From Acanthochlamys bracteata (Eukaryota > Streptophyta > Magnoliopsida > Pandanales > Velloziaceae): 64,000 bases of DNA. The position numbers were made by a program, and so were the translations under genes. This document shows positions 1-12,215 of the stretch, in pieces. Position 1 is the first letter of the stretch, and each line of letters begins with the position of its first letter. The stretch spans positions 4,992,501-5,056,500 of the forward strand of contig CM034131.1 in assembly GCA_019914995.1 (NCBI GenBank). The letters are read 5' to 3'. The notes under the pieces were generated by a model. The model had not been told where the DNA came from, searched no databases, and saw only the letters and a list, made by a program, of their open reading frames with translations.

Positions 1-1201
1 CTTTCATCATAAATTCACAGTAGATAGATATCAGGCACTCTATATTGTTGCATTACATGATGTACACTGTTATGCAGAGAAATAGCATACACATGAATCA
101 GTATGTACACAACAAAAGAGTCACCTTCTTCACTTCCATTGAGGAAGACCTATTATGCATCCTAGACTGTGCCATGAGATAATCCTCTTACTGGGTAAGG
201 TCTTGGAAAGGATGTTTTTTTTTTTTTTTTTGGTTATTTAGTGTTCTTTATTCAAGAACTATATCACTAGTGCAAAAATTTCTGGTTAAACCATCACGAG
301 CTTAACCATGGATTCAAGCAGGTGCCTTCCATCTCAGTAACTGTTCAAAAGAAAATAGGAACCACTGAAGGTCATTTTGCCAAATGCTGGGAACTCAATC
401 CACATGATTTAACTTAGGAGGAATGTATTTTGTCATGCATCTACTGACTCAATTTTCTTATATTTTCCTAATATGACTGCGTATGATACACATAAATTGC
501 TTTGAAGATACTCTCAGATGATCACCAACAATCTGAATTCTAGTATTATGCTCACTCTCAAATCAAGACCCTAAAATATTGCTCATATCTACGTATAAAA
601 TTCTTTACCAACTCCTTGGGCCTCCTTTTTCCTCTCTATTTTGGAATTTCCACATTCACGATGATTGCCCCTATGCCAAGCTCCCACTCCAATCATGTAG
701 ACAGTGAGTCCCGTTTGTGATAATCAGGAGAGTTCACCAGAGTTTTATGAAACTGTAGATATATGACAAGTCTCCTAAGGGGAATAATTCTACATTTTTT
801 GTAGTGTTTGATGGACCAAAATTAAACTTCATCATCCGAACTTATCTCGCTCAAAAGAATCTCCAAAAGATATATGCAAATTTTTTATTGCGAAACCTTA
901 GATTTATTTTATGGATGAATTTGATTATAAGAAAAATGGTCCTACTTCCTGCAGAAGTTTTTGGATGAAGAAGCTCTTCTTTTGAAGGTAGATACAAGCA
1001 TGACTTAAAATTCAACTATTGAAGAAAAAAATTTTAACTCATATCACTCCCAAATAAAAAATGTTCATTATAAAAAATCACCCTCCACGATCTGCTAAAT
1101 AATCAATTAATGAGGGAGAGTGATGCCTCAAAAGTTTTAAATAAAAAAAAAAAAAAAAAGAAAAAGGTATTGGGTCGATGGCAAAATCTCAAGGAGGAGC
1201 T
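1..1201. other. Intergenic, no gene seen
   Basis: AT-rich DNA with homopolymer runs (poly-T near 217-236, poly-A near 1145-1159). No reading frame resembles a known protein on either strand. I looked here for distal JmjC exons of the minus-strand WRC gene and found none. Confidence 0.6.
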
Positions 1202-1209
1202 AGTGTGGG

Positions 1210-1730
1210 CAAGGCTGTCAAAATCGAATTTAGGTAGGATCGTTCTGCTTGAATAGGATTATAAAATCAGAATTTAAAAGAAGATCGTTAGATTCTACAT
1301 ACTGGTAAATTCTATCAAAATTTTTGTTAATATCATAAAGATCTTTTACAAAATTTTCAAATATTTTCTAAAAGTTAATAGTTAAAAAAAATTTAGTACA
1401 TTCACAAATTTTAGAAATTTTTTAAAAAAAGATTTATAAAAAGCCCCTCTGTATATTATAGAAAATCCCTCAAATTAAACTTTTATATAAATCTCCTCAA
1501 ATTTACAAAAAACCCCCTTAATTTTATAGACAACCACTCAACTTTCGATTAATTACAAAAACTCCCTAGAAAGTACGATGGTATAAAATCATAAAAAAAT
1601 CACAATTTTAACGATTTTATGATTTAAATTGCAATCTGGGTGCGATTTACTCAAAAATAATTTTACTTAAAATAGAATCATTTTGATGATGTAAAATCGT
1701 GAGATTTAAATTGAAATTTTGATAACCTTG
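1210..1730. mobile_element. hAT-like non-autonomous element, 521 bp
   Basis: The segment begins CAAGGCTGTCAAAAT and ends with the near inverse (reverse complement CAAGGTTATCAAAATT), giving terminal inverted repeats of about 15 bp. It is flanked by AGTGTGGG (1202-1209) and AGTATGGG (1731-1738), an 8-bp target-site duplication with one mismatch. Eight-base duplications are typical of hAT transposons. There is no coding capacity inside, so any transposase must act in trans. Confidence 0.75.
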
Positions 1731-1772
1731 AGTATGGGTGGTGGTGGCAATGAGGTTGGGATGGCAATAAGA

Positions 1773-2454
1773 TAAGAGTGACAATATGGACTAATATGTC
1801 CTATTTAGATCGATCCATTTCCAACTAGATCAAAATCCCTCTTAACTTGACCATATATTTACATAGATCAAAATTATCAACCATAGTCCAACTATTTTAG
1901 TAACTGGATTAAATTCTGTTCAACCTATTTAATAACTAAAATTACTAGTTTATATTTCTATATTCTCACAAATACCATCTAATAATCGGATTAATTGCGT
2001 GATTATTTTAACACTACTAGAACCTTTGACATACTTATATATAATTACCAATTTAAACTTACACAATCAATAATCACGCAATTTGCTAGCTAACAAAGAC
2101 TTTTGGGTTAAATCCCAAAACCAAATCAATAAAACTGTCTTTATATGTCCTAACCCAAATGGGCTGGGTTAAATTTGGTTGCCTATCTCTTTTAAGAAAT
2201 TTTCTATTTTTAAAATTTTTGGAGTAAAGAGGGAACCAATTGTATGATTTAAAGATAGTTGCACCAAGCCAATATGAACAATTACTTTTAAGGAGACTAA
2301 GCCATTTGACCCATGGTTCACCAAACCTACTCAACTTTACGGTTTAATTCGGCTTGATCCAATCCGATAGAAATTGCATTTCCACCCAAAATTTTGTCCC
2401 ATTAGTTTTGGATTGGATTGATCTGATGGGTTGGGTCAAGTTTTGTCACCCTTA
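1773..2454. mobile_element. Degenerate hAT-like element, GGGTGACAA-type ends
   Basis: The left end TAAGAGTGACAA and the right end (reverse complement TAAGGGTGACAA) form terminal inverted repeats. The interior carries the GATCGATCC and GGTCAAGTT-like subterminal motifs seen in the better preserved copies at 45.6 and 51.2 kb. The flanking 8-mers CAATAAGA and CGATGAGG match at 5 of 8 positions, with only A/G differences, so the duplication is weak. No coding sequence is seen. Confidence 0.5.
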
Positions 2455-2462
2455 CGATGAGG

Positions 2463-3790
2463 TTGGTGGTGGAAGAGTCTTCGAGCTAGATCAGGTTGGC
2501 AGCGTGGTGTTTAGATAGCATCAATTCATAGTTGGGAAACAAAATTAGAAAGTGGGAAAGAGAAAACAAACCCTTGAACTAGAAAAGCAAAGGAGAAAGT
2601 GGAAGATGAAAAAGTTCACTTGGCATGGATTTGTTTTGAACTCCAAACTTTAGATATTTTTTACACTTTGCAAGACTATAAAACAGCTATCTAAACAATC
2701 ATTATACGGATTTTAGCCTATCACTACAAAAACTACAGCATAGATCTAAAACTCCAGTTTGTAGATATTGATGGCTCCTTTTCATCACTAGGCCATTGCT
2801 GTGAAGAGTTTCATTCCTCAACTTCTCCTTTTTTAGCTCTATGTTGTATAGTTTACACTCACCAATTTGATCGCCCTACATTCTACGTGTCTTGGTTATT
2901 TGGCCAAAATTCTTGAAAATGGGTACTGAGATCTATATGGAAAGGTGAATTAGGGGGTTGTACTATCCAAAAACGTTCTTACGTATTGATCATGAATCGG
3001 ATAGTCATGATGCACCCTACTGTTGCTGCACAGTTTTAGTTCACTGAATGTAAATTGTTAGTGTTGGGGGATTCTTTATTTAAATTATTAATTTGGCCTG
3101 AAAATTTTGTACTTCTTGATACATACTTTCAGAGTGTATTAGAATATATAGGAGTGGTGACAACACTAAAATTTTGCATGCAAAAATTTTGTTCCTTTCA
3201 AGATTATTTCTATCTTTCCCGACCCTTTTGTTCCTTCTTACTCTTAATCCGTTTGACCCTCGTCTTTTTCCTTTCTCCATCCTTCTCAATTTCATCTGCT
3301 TGGTTCTTCTCAGTTTTCGTGTGGAAGGACTACGAAGAAGAAAGCCAAGGTTTTAAGACAATGAGTAATGAAAGAAGAAGAAGAAGAAGAACGGTAATTC
3401 CCTAGTAAGGGATGAAAGAATAAAAGAAGTCACAGATTTCATCAGCAATAAGAAATGAGTAACGAAGAAGAAAAACATAAATGCTAATGGTATTACAATA
3501 TATGTTTGAAAGTTAAATTTATTGTTATAATATATTTTTATTATTACCTTTGGACTGGTGGAGAAAATAGTATTGTAAAATACCGAATAACTTTAGAAGC
3601 AAAGACAAAAATTATTTTGTTACAGATATTTAAAAAAAACTATTACACCCCTCTGATTAGGTGTTGTCTCGAATGCACCATAGCCAAATTTGGTAATTGT
3701 ACAGTGCTTTTTAATAGTGGCTGAGGTTAAACTACAAACTTTATATTTCAAATATGATAGAAATTGTTGTCAAGTATTTTGATATAACAG
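2463..3790. other. Intergenic, no gene seen
   Basis: A 116-codon open frame at 3055-3405 has low-complexity hydrophobic and basic content and no recognisable domain. A short (GAA)n microsatellite lies at about 3371-3392. Nothing else can be supported. Confidence 0.5.
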
Positions 3791-3992
3791 GATGGAATTA
3801 AGAGTCCTAGTTTTGGTTCTAGAATTTCAATTGTAGACTTGTAGTAGATTTTAAAGTTTTATTTGTATTAGGATTTATTGTGGATTAAGATGTTTCCTAA
3901 TTAGACAAGTCTATTTATAGTAAGATTCTTGAGAAAGTATTGAATTTATTTAAAGAGTTGAAAGGTCTGCAATCATCAATTGATTAACAAAG
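3791..3992 (+). repeat. Diverged direct repeat, left copy (LTR-like)
   Basis: This block matches 4529-4710 in the same orientation: both start GATGGA[A/G]TTAAGAGTCCTA, share TTTTATTTGTATTAGGA and CAAGTCTATTT motifs, and end in a GCA[A/G]TCATCAAT segment. The shape suggests two diverged LTRs or LTR fragments around about 540 bp, but no PBS, polypurine tract or protein is visible. Confidence 0.55.
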
Positions 3993-4528
3993 TTTTGACT
4001 TCCCTTTAAAAAGCGTAGGTGAAACATTGTTCTGAGAGTCCAAGGTTGGATAGACCTTAATTACTGACAAGAAAGCAACAATAGCACCTCTATGCTTGCA
4101 AAACAAGTCAATAACCATCTTGTGTTGCAACTTAGTGGATAGCTTCAACGGCATCAACTACATCATGAATCAACATTCAATAACAATAAAGTGACCATGT
4201 ATTGCTGCTACTGCACAATAGGAACTTGGTGGGACAAGCAAGCAGAATAACTACTGCAATAGCAGTCTGAAGCATCGATGTCAAAATGTCAATATGATTT
4301 GCTGGAACAATATGAGGGTATCTTCTTCCTCCCAAAAACAAATATAATGACATCTTATTGGAGAGATCATCATCTAAGTACCCTTTGCTGACTTACATTA
4401 GATCAATTTACTGATAGTTTTTAAATCAAATTATTTTGATGGTATAGTCAAGTCCAATTTTCAGAGCACTATCTTGCTTAGTCTTGACGATGAGATTGCT
4501 TTTAAAAGGCGGAGGAATGATATCAGCA

Positions 4529-4710
4529 GATGGAGTTAAGAGTCCTAATTGGTTTAAAATTTTCATGTGGTAGGTTTTAAGTTTTATTTGTATTAGGAGG
4601 TAGAGATTTATTCCTTACTAGCAAGTCTATTTTTAGTAAATTTTTTTGGAAAACTACTGAATTTATTTAAGAAGTTGTAAAGACTTGCAGTCATCAATCA
4701 AGTAATGAAG
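4529..4710 (+). repeat. Diverged direct repeat, right copy (LTR-like)
   Basis: Right-hand partner of the repeat at 3791-3992, with several indels. The 540 bp between the two copies has no long open frame. It could be a decayed short retrotransposon or a local duplication. Confidence 0.55.
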
Positions 4711-4716
4711 AATTAA

Positions 4717-7700
4717 GTTCTTGTTAATAAATGAAGATGCAAGTCTCCTAACAAGAATTAGTATTCTTTAGCGGTGTAGATTCTCTTTGAGGAGTTGGAG
4801 GTATGATGAGGCCTACAATCCTATCATAATACTATTGTATCTTATGTAATCCCCTTTAGCTTTGCTAAGAATGAGTTGGAGGTGAACATCTCATTGGAAT
4901 GATGCTGAAATTAATGGCAAATTAAAAAAGAGGGCAAGTCAAGAGTTTCAATAAGGGTTGTAAAACTCCTTCATTTTATACTGTTCGACAATCAACTAAA
5001 GCTTGTGAAAACGTTTGGGCACACGTAGGAAGAGGTTGACGATTTAGGGGCTTCTAAACCTGAGAAGAAGCTAACTCAGTAGCAGGGTTTTCTAATGTAC
5101 ATAATAACCTATTTATACACAAGAGGATAAATTAAACATTTTCGTACGAGAGAGAAAGCCATGGTGCACCAACATCTCTCTATGCCTCAAGATAAAGGGG
5201 CCGCATGCGCTGTTCTACTTTAAATTAAAAACCAAGTGGTAAAGTCAAAACAGAATACCAACACTAGAAACTTATAGAGATGAACGAAGAAAAGAAATAT
5301 AAAAATAAGGGTCCCTACCAACCAAAACAAAAGTTTATAGAGAAATATCTATAAGATGAGACTAGTTAATAACAAAAAAATTTAATGCAAAAGATAAAAA
5401 CTAATTTTAAAAAAACTAATTTTTAGCTTTTCAATGATATAATACAGTGTCAAGTACCCTTAAATATTACTTGCAAATGTTATTATTTTTTTAGGATTAA
5501 ATCTGGATCTTGTGAGTTGATATCTTAATCTAATGGCTTAGATAACGAAGAGAAGAACTTTAAGGATTTGAGCAACAATAGTAATTAGTTATCGCTAAAA
5601 AGTTAGGTAATAGTAACACACACATGTTTAACTCATCACATGAAACTAGTTGTGCCAATCAGAGTTATACATTAATTAATTATAATACACGACATAATAT
5701 CGACCATATGACAAGTAACAAAGAGACTTCTACATACTAATTTTTTCTCTACACCATATAATCTTAAGAAGTTAACATTGCCAAAGATCTATTTAAGAAA
5801 ATGCCTCTAAACACGAAATGTCATACCAAATCATATTGAAGTGCCATTCTTAAGAACTAATGACCATCAATTTAATGAACTAAAAAGTTGAAGTCATGAA
5901 AATCATTAGTTGCTACTTCTATTATATACATAAGCACATAAAAGTTACCTGCTCCACTAAAAGTAGTGTGAATAACGTCGAGAAAAGCTAATGCAACGCT
6001 ATATACGCAATTAGTGACTCTAGCTATATAAGCATTCATCATCTGAAAGGGAAAAGAAGGATTCCATGATGCACCTAAAAATTACTTCGAAATCTATTGA
6101 TTCTATATTCATCTTTACAAAAAAAGGACTCCTAATATAGCAATTTATTTATTTCTAAATGCAATTAAACACTTAAGAAATTAAAAAACAGATGAGTTGC
6201 TATAATTTTCGAATAGGAAACTAATCATATGTGATTGATTACAAATTATCAATCTCTCTTCAAGTTACCGCAATTGCCTTCCATTTATATACTTAGTATA
6301 AAATGCACAATGAGATAAAACTAAATTAACAAAAATAATATTTGTAAACTTGGAACAATGCTACCTATGAAATAAATTAACAAATACAAATAAATGCATT
6401 AATCATTAAAACGAATAAAGAAAAAGTTTCACTAGATACTTGGAAATACAATTCATATTAACAAGTACATGTAAACAATATGTCTTTTAAACTATCAAAA
6501 TAACAAACAAAAAGTTTGAATACTACAAAGCCCACTAGATCCATTCGCAAAATTACTAGTAGCACTATCTCTCAAATGTTAACAAAGATTTAGAAACCAC
6601 AATAAGTAACAATCATAACTTATTAAAATGAAAAAAGTCTATCGAATAATAAAAGTTAAAACATATTTATTTATATAGCACTTATTAATTAGCACTCTAG
6701 ATAAATATTTACTTAGAAACTTAATTATACAAGGTCTAATTAATTTATATCTTGCGGTACAAAAAAAAAACTCATGGGTAGACATAACAAAAACAACTAG
6801 TAGTGGTAGACTTTTGCAAATATTATGTATTGGGGAAGCGGGCAGAATCGTGAGCGCTAGTTTTTGAAAAGATTTTTAAATATTTTTTCTTCATACTTTT
6901 TATACCTTTGCTCTTAGTATGTAACATATAATGTTCCTATAATAAGTTTCATTTAAGTTTAAACTCGACTATTTTATTTATAATTTATTATGATATTTTT
7001 CAAATTCTAAAAGAAACTTATATAAACTAAAAGAATAAAAACAAAGACTCGCAAAGTACAACACACAGTAGAAATAAAAGAAATAAAAAAATTAATTAGA
7101 TAATGCAAAATAACAAAGAAAATAATTCATGAGATGAAGAGTGAAAAAAGTATGAGTAGAAATACTATAAACTGAAGCTAAAAAAGAATATAAAAGGAGA
7201 AAGTAATTTAAGATTTAAACTATTTTAATTAAATATAGCTGAGTAACAGTGCACTAAGCTGAAATACTGATTGTGCATAAGAGATGACGAAATTTTCTAC
7301 CCTTATTTTACATATTTAACCCTAAACGTTTTGAGTTCATTACACTTTGTATCCGGTGTTTATGACATTCCTGAGACTCACCACCAAGACTCAAATTGCT
7401 CTAGGTAGTGTCTGGTTGTCTTTCCAAGCATGCATGATAGCATAGCTCTTATCACTAACCATTAGGCTAAACTATGGCATGATAATTTTGGAATTTTGCT
7501 TCATATTTAAATTACTAACACAAATTAGAATGTGGTTGACCATTTTACGGGCTTCTAAAACTGACAAGAAGCCAATTCACAGACCATTCGGCTATACTTT
7601 GGTGTTTTAGATAATTTTGGAATTTTTGGTTCAATCTTAAATAGGGGAAGAAATTAGAGTGATGTAAATCCATGCACTTATCAAATGTTTTTTATTATAA

Positions 7701-8758
7701 CAAAAAATTCCCAATTTGAGGTTCAAAGATATTAACGATATGGCAACCATCAAATAACTCATTGAATTTTAATTTAAGGTGTTTCAAGGTAATACTACTT
7801 TCCTAAGCAATAAAGTAAGATTTGATAACTCCAAAGCCTCTCTCCAGAAAGTACAAGAAAGTGTTAAATGTAAAGATTGAGTGATGCATTTCTTAGGGTG
7901 AACATTTCTTAATCAATAACTTAGTTCAATGTCCCCGTTATTTCACCTGTCATCTACATTCCACAAAACATTTTGAACAAAAAGCAATTTCTAATCCACG
8001 CAATTCTACTGTTTCATACATACACTCATTTTATAGATTTATCTGTATAGAATTCTCATGAGTCTTCGATGAAAAGATCAGAGAACACAATACAATCCCC
8101 ACATATATTCGCCTCATTGTGATATTTGCAGCTACTACCATCAAATGACACCCCAAAGACTCAATTGTCTTATGATAGTATCCTACAGCAGGATCAAGTC
8201 AGACATTGGATTTCAACAATCCACCATATCAAGATTTCATGTATGCTTTTTAAAAATGGGCTTAGGTTCTTGATCAACTTGTACACGATACCTGAGCATA
8301 GGATACCGTAAATTTCAGCTTGAAAATGTAATTTGTTAAGACTAGATATTTTATGTACAATAGTGTCGTATCATGGGTCTTACTAGTATCATCTGTTTCG
8401 CACTGATGTAAATCAAGCAGAATTAACTCATGTTGCTAAATTGGGCGTAAAACTGCAACTGCTAAGGGGATCATACATAGAAACAGTATGGAATGACTGC
8501 ATTTAAGGTGGCATCTAATCTATAATGACAAACAATAATTAGTTGTTGTTATAAAGCAAACGGACGAGTACCATGCATGTTTTCTACATGCATGAGAAAG
8601 AAGCCACAGACAAACAACCAACCAAAGCAAACTTACAAAACGAAATCATTTAGAACATAAAGTACATGGCCAAGTGCAAATAGGCCATATTAATAGATGT
8701 GATCATGCTTCATTTCCATACATGATCTTAAGATGGAAATTGATTATTTTGAATTTAC
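4717..8758. other. Long gene-free AT-rich stretch
   Basis: No convincing exon was found on either strand. A diverged direct repeat of about 50 bp (GAGGTTGACGATTTAGGGGC... near 5031-5083, TGTGGTTGACCATTTTACGGGC... near 7533-7582) may be debris of an LTR element. The lower edge abuts the last recognised exon of the minus-strand WRC gene, so any further exons of that gene should lie here or beyond position 1. I searched for the cysteine-rich and JmjC segments expected in this family and did not recognise them. Confidence 0.5.
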
Positions 8759-11700
8759 CTGTTTCTGATACAGCTCGAACAGAAGAAAGTTCTGCACTTT
8801 GAACGGCGGGTCATCAAGACCACCTTCTGCTCACAGCTATGGCAGACCCTCTTCACTTTCCTTCCCAATCCCCTTCCACAAGGAAGCATCTGCACTCAAT
8901 AATGGCAATTTGTTAGAGATAATTTGAGTTTTCAATGCTGCGATGGTTGTCTGCAAAATGTTGAGCTGCTAAAGACTCCATCAGATAGAAGCTATATGGT
9001 AAGCACACTTTCTTGTGCTACTCTTTGATGTGATAAGATAGACTACCATTGACAACCACAAGGCTGGGCATAAAAAGGGGCAGACACCTTGGCGTACATA
9101 GGAGAATGACACAAAAAGAGAACAAGGGTAAAGCTGACATCGGAGAGAGGAAAAGATACAAAGACCTAGACAGAAAATTTCATATCTAGGGGAATGACAG
9201 AGCATAAGGAAGAGCATCACCCCAAAAGAAAGCACTAGCATAAGAAGATTAAAGAAGTAGATTATTGAAATTCTAACAAGAAATAAACTCATTAAATAGA
9301 AACTATAATCTTAAGCTAAACTCATTGAGTTTGTCTCCAAGAAATCAACAACCCTTCTATGCATTGCTATAGAGATAACCCTTCTAATCGAAGTCTAACT
9401 TGAGGAAAGGCTCAATTTGAAATCATCTAAAGATAGCCCCCACAACCAAATGCAATATGCTCCAAAATATAGCCACCACAACCTACATCTTGTTAACCTT
9501 GTGTCTTCTATAAAACTACCAGCAAGTAAATAAGGCTCCCTACATGACTCCAAGTAGTGCACAGAGACTACATAGAACGGGCTCATAGAAATATTTCCAA
9601 AGCTGAATTCTTTCAAAGAATGTCCTAACAAAATACATCTCTCAATAAAAGCCGAAGTGTGGTCATCTAAGAGAGACCAAGGAGGTCCAACTTTTCAACA
9701 ATTATTCCCAATTCATGTCTCGTTCTAAAAAGGTTAATGAGAAATGGGTTTTCTTAAATTTGCTATGCCTCAACTCTAGACCACAAGGATTCCCAAAATG
9801 CAGAAGATTTTCTCCATTACAGTACCCAATGGATTGCAGCAGGATTTACCATGTTACTATATATTTTTCACTTGAATCACTAGCACATTTTCAATTACAA
9901 AGACTAAGAACTTCAACCTAAGTATCAATGCGCAGCAAAATGTATTTTTATTATGAAACACGTGACAAGAGCTACAAATGCCTTGACGTATATCCCAAAA
10001 AAAGAGCACAAACCTACTGCACCAATTAAGCCCTCTTCTATGAGCATGATCTATGCAACAGCAGCAGCCACAACGACAACACTTACGCATTGTCTCCTTA
10101 GGTGGAGTCAATTATATGGATCCTTTCAAGTAACTGTGTGCTATTATGAATAGTACTCTAAGTCATCTTATGCCACTCCCTCCCTCTTTTAACTGAGAAG
10201 CTTCCTCATTCACACTTTCGAACTGCGCATCTATGCATCTATGCTGTATGTGGCCATACCATCTCAAGTGTAATGGCATATGGCTTCTTCTTTTTCCTGT
10301 TTCTCCATCTCATGCCCCAGAACAACTAGCATTTTATGATTATTTGGCACCAATTGTTGCAGTAAGAAAAAAAAAAAAAAAAATTACGCTTCAATTATTA
10401 TCCCGTTTCTCCTACAGTTCGACTTGGGCACCTTAGTGAAGTTAGCTATGCAAAGCCTGGTTCTTCTTCTTCCTGTTTCTCCATCTCATGCCCCAGAACA
10501 ACTAGCATTTTATGATTATTTGGCACCAATTGTTGCAGTAAGAAAACAAAAAAATTACGCTTCAACTTATATCCCGTTTCTCCTATAGTTCAACTTTGGA
10601 TTGCACGTTAGTGAAGTTAGATATGCAAAGTCTGAACGAGTTAGATTATACAGGATATGACTTCAACTTGAACAAGGATTAAGTTGAGCGATGAAGTTAT
10701 TGTTGTCTTTTTGGCTGAGAACTCCTAAAACACTTGATGAAAGTATCTTAAAATCAGAGTTGGAAGTGTGGTCCATATATGCTCAAGAAGTTGATATTCA
10801 AACGGTGACCAAAATACCCATCAATCTAGGACTACTTGAATCAATTCTTTTAGAAAACATGATTCAAGGAATACTCAATGGCAGGTAGACATCCATTTTG
10901 CAGGACCAGACCATTGGCTCTGATAGAGCTTAATCATATGAGAATCTCCAAGATTTTGATGTGCATGCACAGAACAGACCTTTATGTTTATAAACTAGGG
11001 GAAATATGCCAAATATAGATTGCAGATAACTAACAAAACAGTAATGGCAATGATCCTGAGAACTACTTGAAACACATGCATTGTGAATTAGAAACCTTGT
11101 TGCACTAGGCATTTTTAAAGTGTAGCATAAGAAATTTGAGATCTGTGAAGAGCATTATCAGAAAAGATCACTTGCAATAAGAAGATACAGAAGTTCAGAT
11201 CGCAAAGTGAAGAAAAGCAAAAGCAGAGAGAAGAAAACCATACCTTTTTCGACCCAATATGCGCAGGCTCAACATTCTTAGACCTGAAACATCTCCTAAG
11301 CACAGCTCCACCATCAAAACCCACCTTCATATCAATAGCAGGACCTACATTACCTCCCTCTGCCAATACATTCACCATTGCATTCCCTGTTGCGATAGCC
11401 ATGACACCATTAGGCAGCTCAACAGTCAAGTGCTCCACCTTCCTCCTCGGCTTTCTCTGCTCCCTCTCCTTCCTCCTCACCATCTCCCTCCGCAAAGCCA
11501 CCCTCACCAACTCGTCCATCTCCTCCGACTTCTTTCTCTTGTTCACAAAAACCATACTTTCAACAGCAGGTTTCAAAGAATTGTTTTTTAGGTACAATGA
11601 GTGATGGTGTGGGCAGAAAGAGTGCGACAGTGATCGGCGGCGGTAGCAACGCCAACCACGACCATCTGATCGCTTGCAACGGAGGTGATCCGGCAGAGCT

Positions 11701-12215
11701 TGAGTTGCCATTGTCAACTTCACCAACCCCTCTATCTCTCCCACCACTCTCTTTGTTTTCTTTTTCTTTCTTCTCTTCACCAAAAGATTCTTCCTCATCC
11801 CCTCAATCGCTTCTTCTATCAGTTCCCCTCTCTTCCTTCTTCTCTTATTTATGGCCTTCTCCTCCTCCTCTTCATCTTCTTCCACAAGTCTCCTTCTCTT
11901 TTTTTTTATTCTCTTCTCTGAAACCTGTTTCTCTACCTGCTTCTTTTCCACCACCGAGGCTGAAACCTGTTTCTCCTCAGCAGCCGCTGAAACCTTCTTC
12001 TCCACCAGTTTCTCTGAGACCTTCTTCTCAACACCGGACTTTTTCTTAGAAGAATTGTTTTTGAGAAGGAGAGCTTGGTGATGAGAGCATAGATTGATGC
12101 TGGGAAGAGCACGAAGAGGGCAACGCCAGCTCCGGCCGTCGGTGCGCTTGCAGCGGAGATGATCCGGCACGGCGGCTCCACCACCGGAAGAAAAAATGTG
12201 CGGCTGCCGAGGCAT
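8759..12215 (-). CDS. WRC-WRC-RING protein, KDM3/JMJ-type N-terminus (partial)
   Basis: Two exons are readable: 12215-11244 (324 codons, donor AAG/GTATGG) and 8889-8759 (43 codons plus 2 bases, acceptor CAG, donor AG/GTAAAT), in phase across a 2.35-kb intron. The first encodes two WRC domains with exact C-x9-C-x10-C-x2-H spacing: Cys22, Cys32, Cys43, His46 and Cys180, Cys190, Cys201, His204. They are separated by a lysine-rich, KKVS-repeat and acidic region with nuclear-localisation-like clusters. The second encodes a zinc-binding cluster containing VCHSCEQK, SKC and FFCSSCIRNR, like the RING-type finger before the JmjC domain of plant KDM3 H3K9 demethylases (IBM1/JMJ25, JMJ27, JMJ29). The WRC plus RING order supports this family over growth-regulating factors, which carry QLQ-WRC. 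No downstream finger, JmjC exon or stop codon was found, so the locus is either truncated or has very long introns leaving the window. The start is the first ATG of the open frame. Confidence 0.65.
10291..10640. repeat. Tandem duplication, 176-bp period, two copies
   Basis: Two adjacent copies begin near 10291 and 10467 (TCCTGTTTCTCCATCTCATG in both, 176 bp apart). Both run through a poly-A tract and a CCCGTTTCTCCTA segment to GTTAG[C/A]TATGCAAAG. They differ by scattered substitutions and by poly-A length. They lie inside the large intron of the minus-strand WRC gene. Confidence 0.85.

Noticed and set aside
8126..8320. Possible further KDM3 exon on the minus strand (reads VYKLIKNLSPFLKSIHE).
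   Set aside because: Loosely like the LLPFLK..NE segment of the family, but a stop follows, splice sites are poor and the Cys-rich segment expected nearby is absent.
9857..10111. Cys-rich minus-strand open frame (KCCRCGCCCC).
   Set aside because: The cysteines come from a short GCAGCAGCAGCC-like repeat read antisense; no zinc-finger spacing and no splice context fits the WRC gene.
11597..12081. Plus-strand open frames of up to 150 codons, serine/proline-rich.
   Set aside because: They are antisense shadows of the lysine-rich WRC exon on the minus strand.
11115..12215. WRC gene as a growth-regulating factor (GRF).
   Set aside because: No QLQ domain; two WRC domains followed by a RING-like exon fit the KDM3/JMJ group better.
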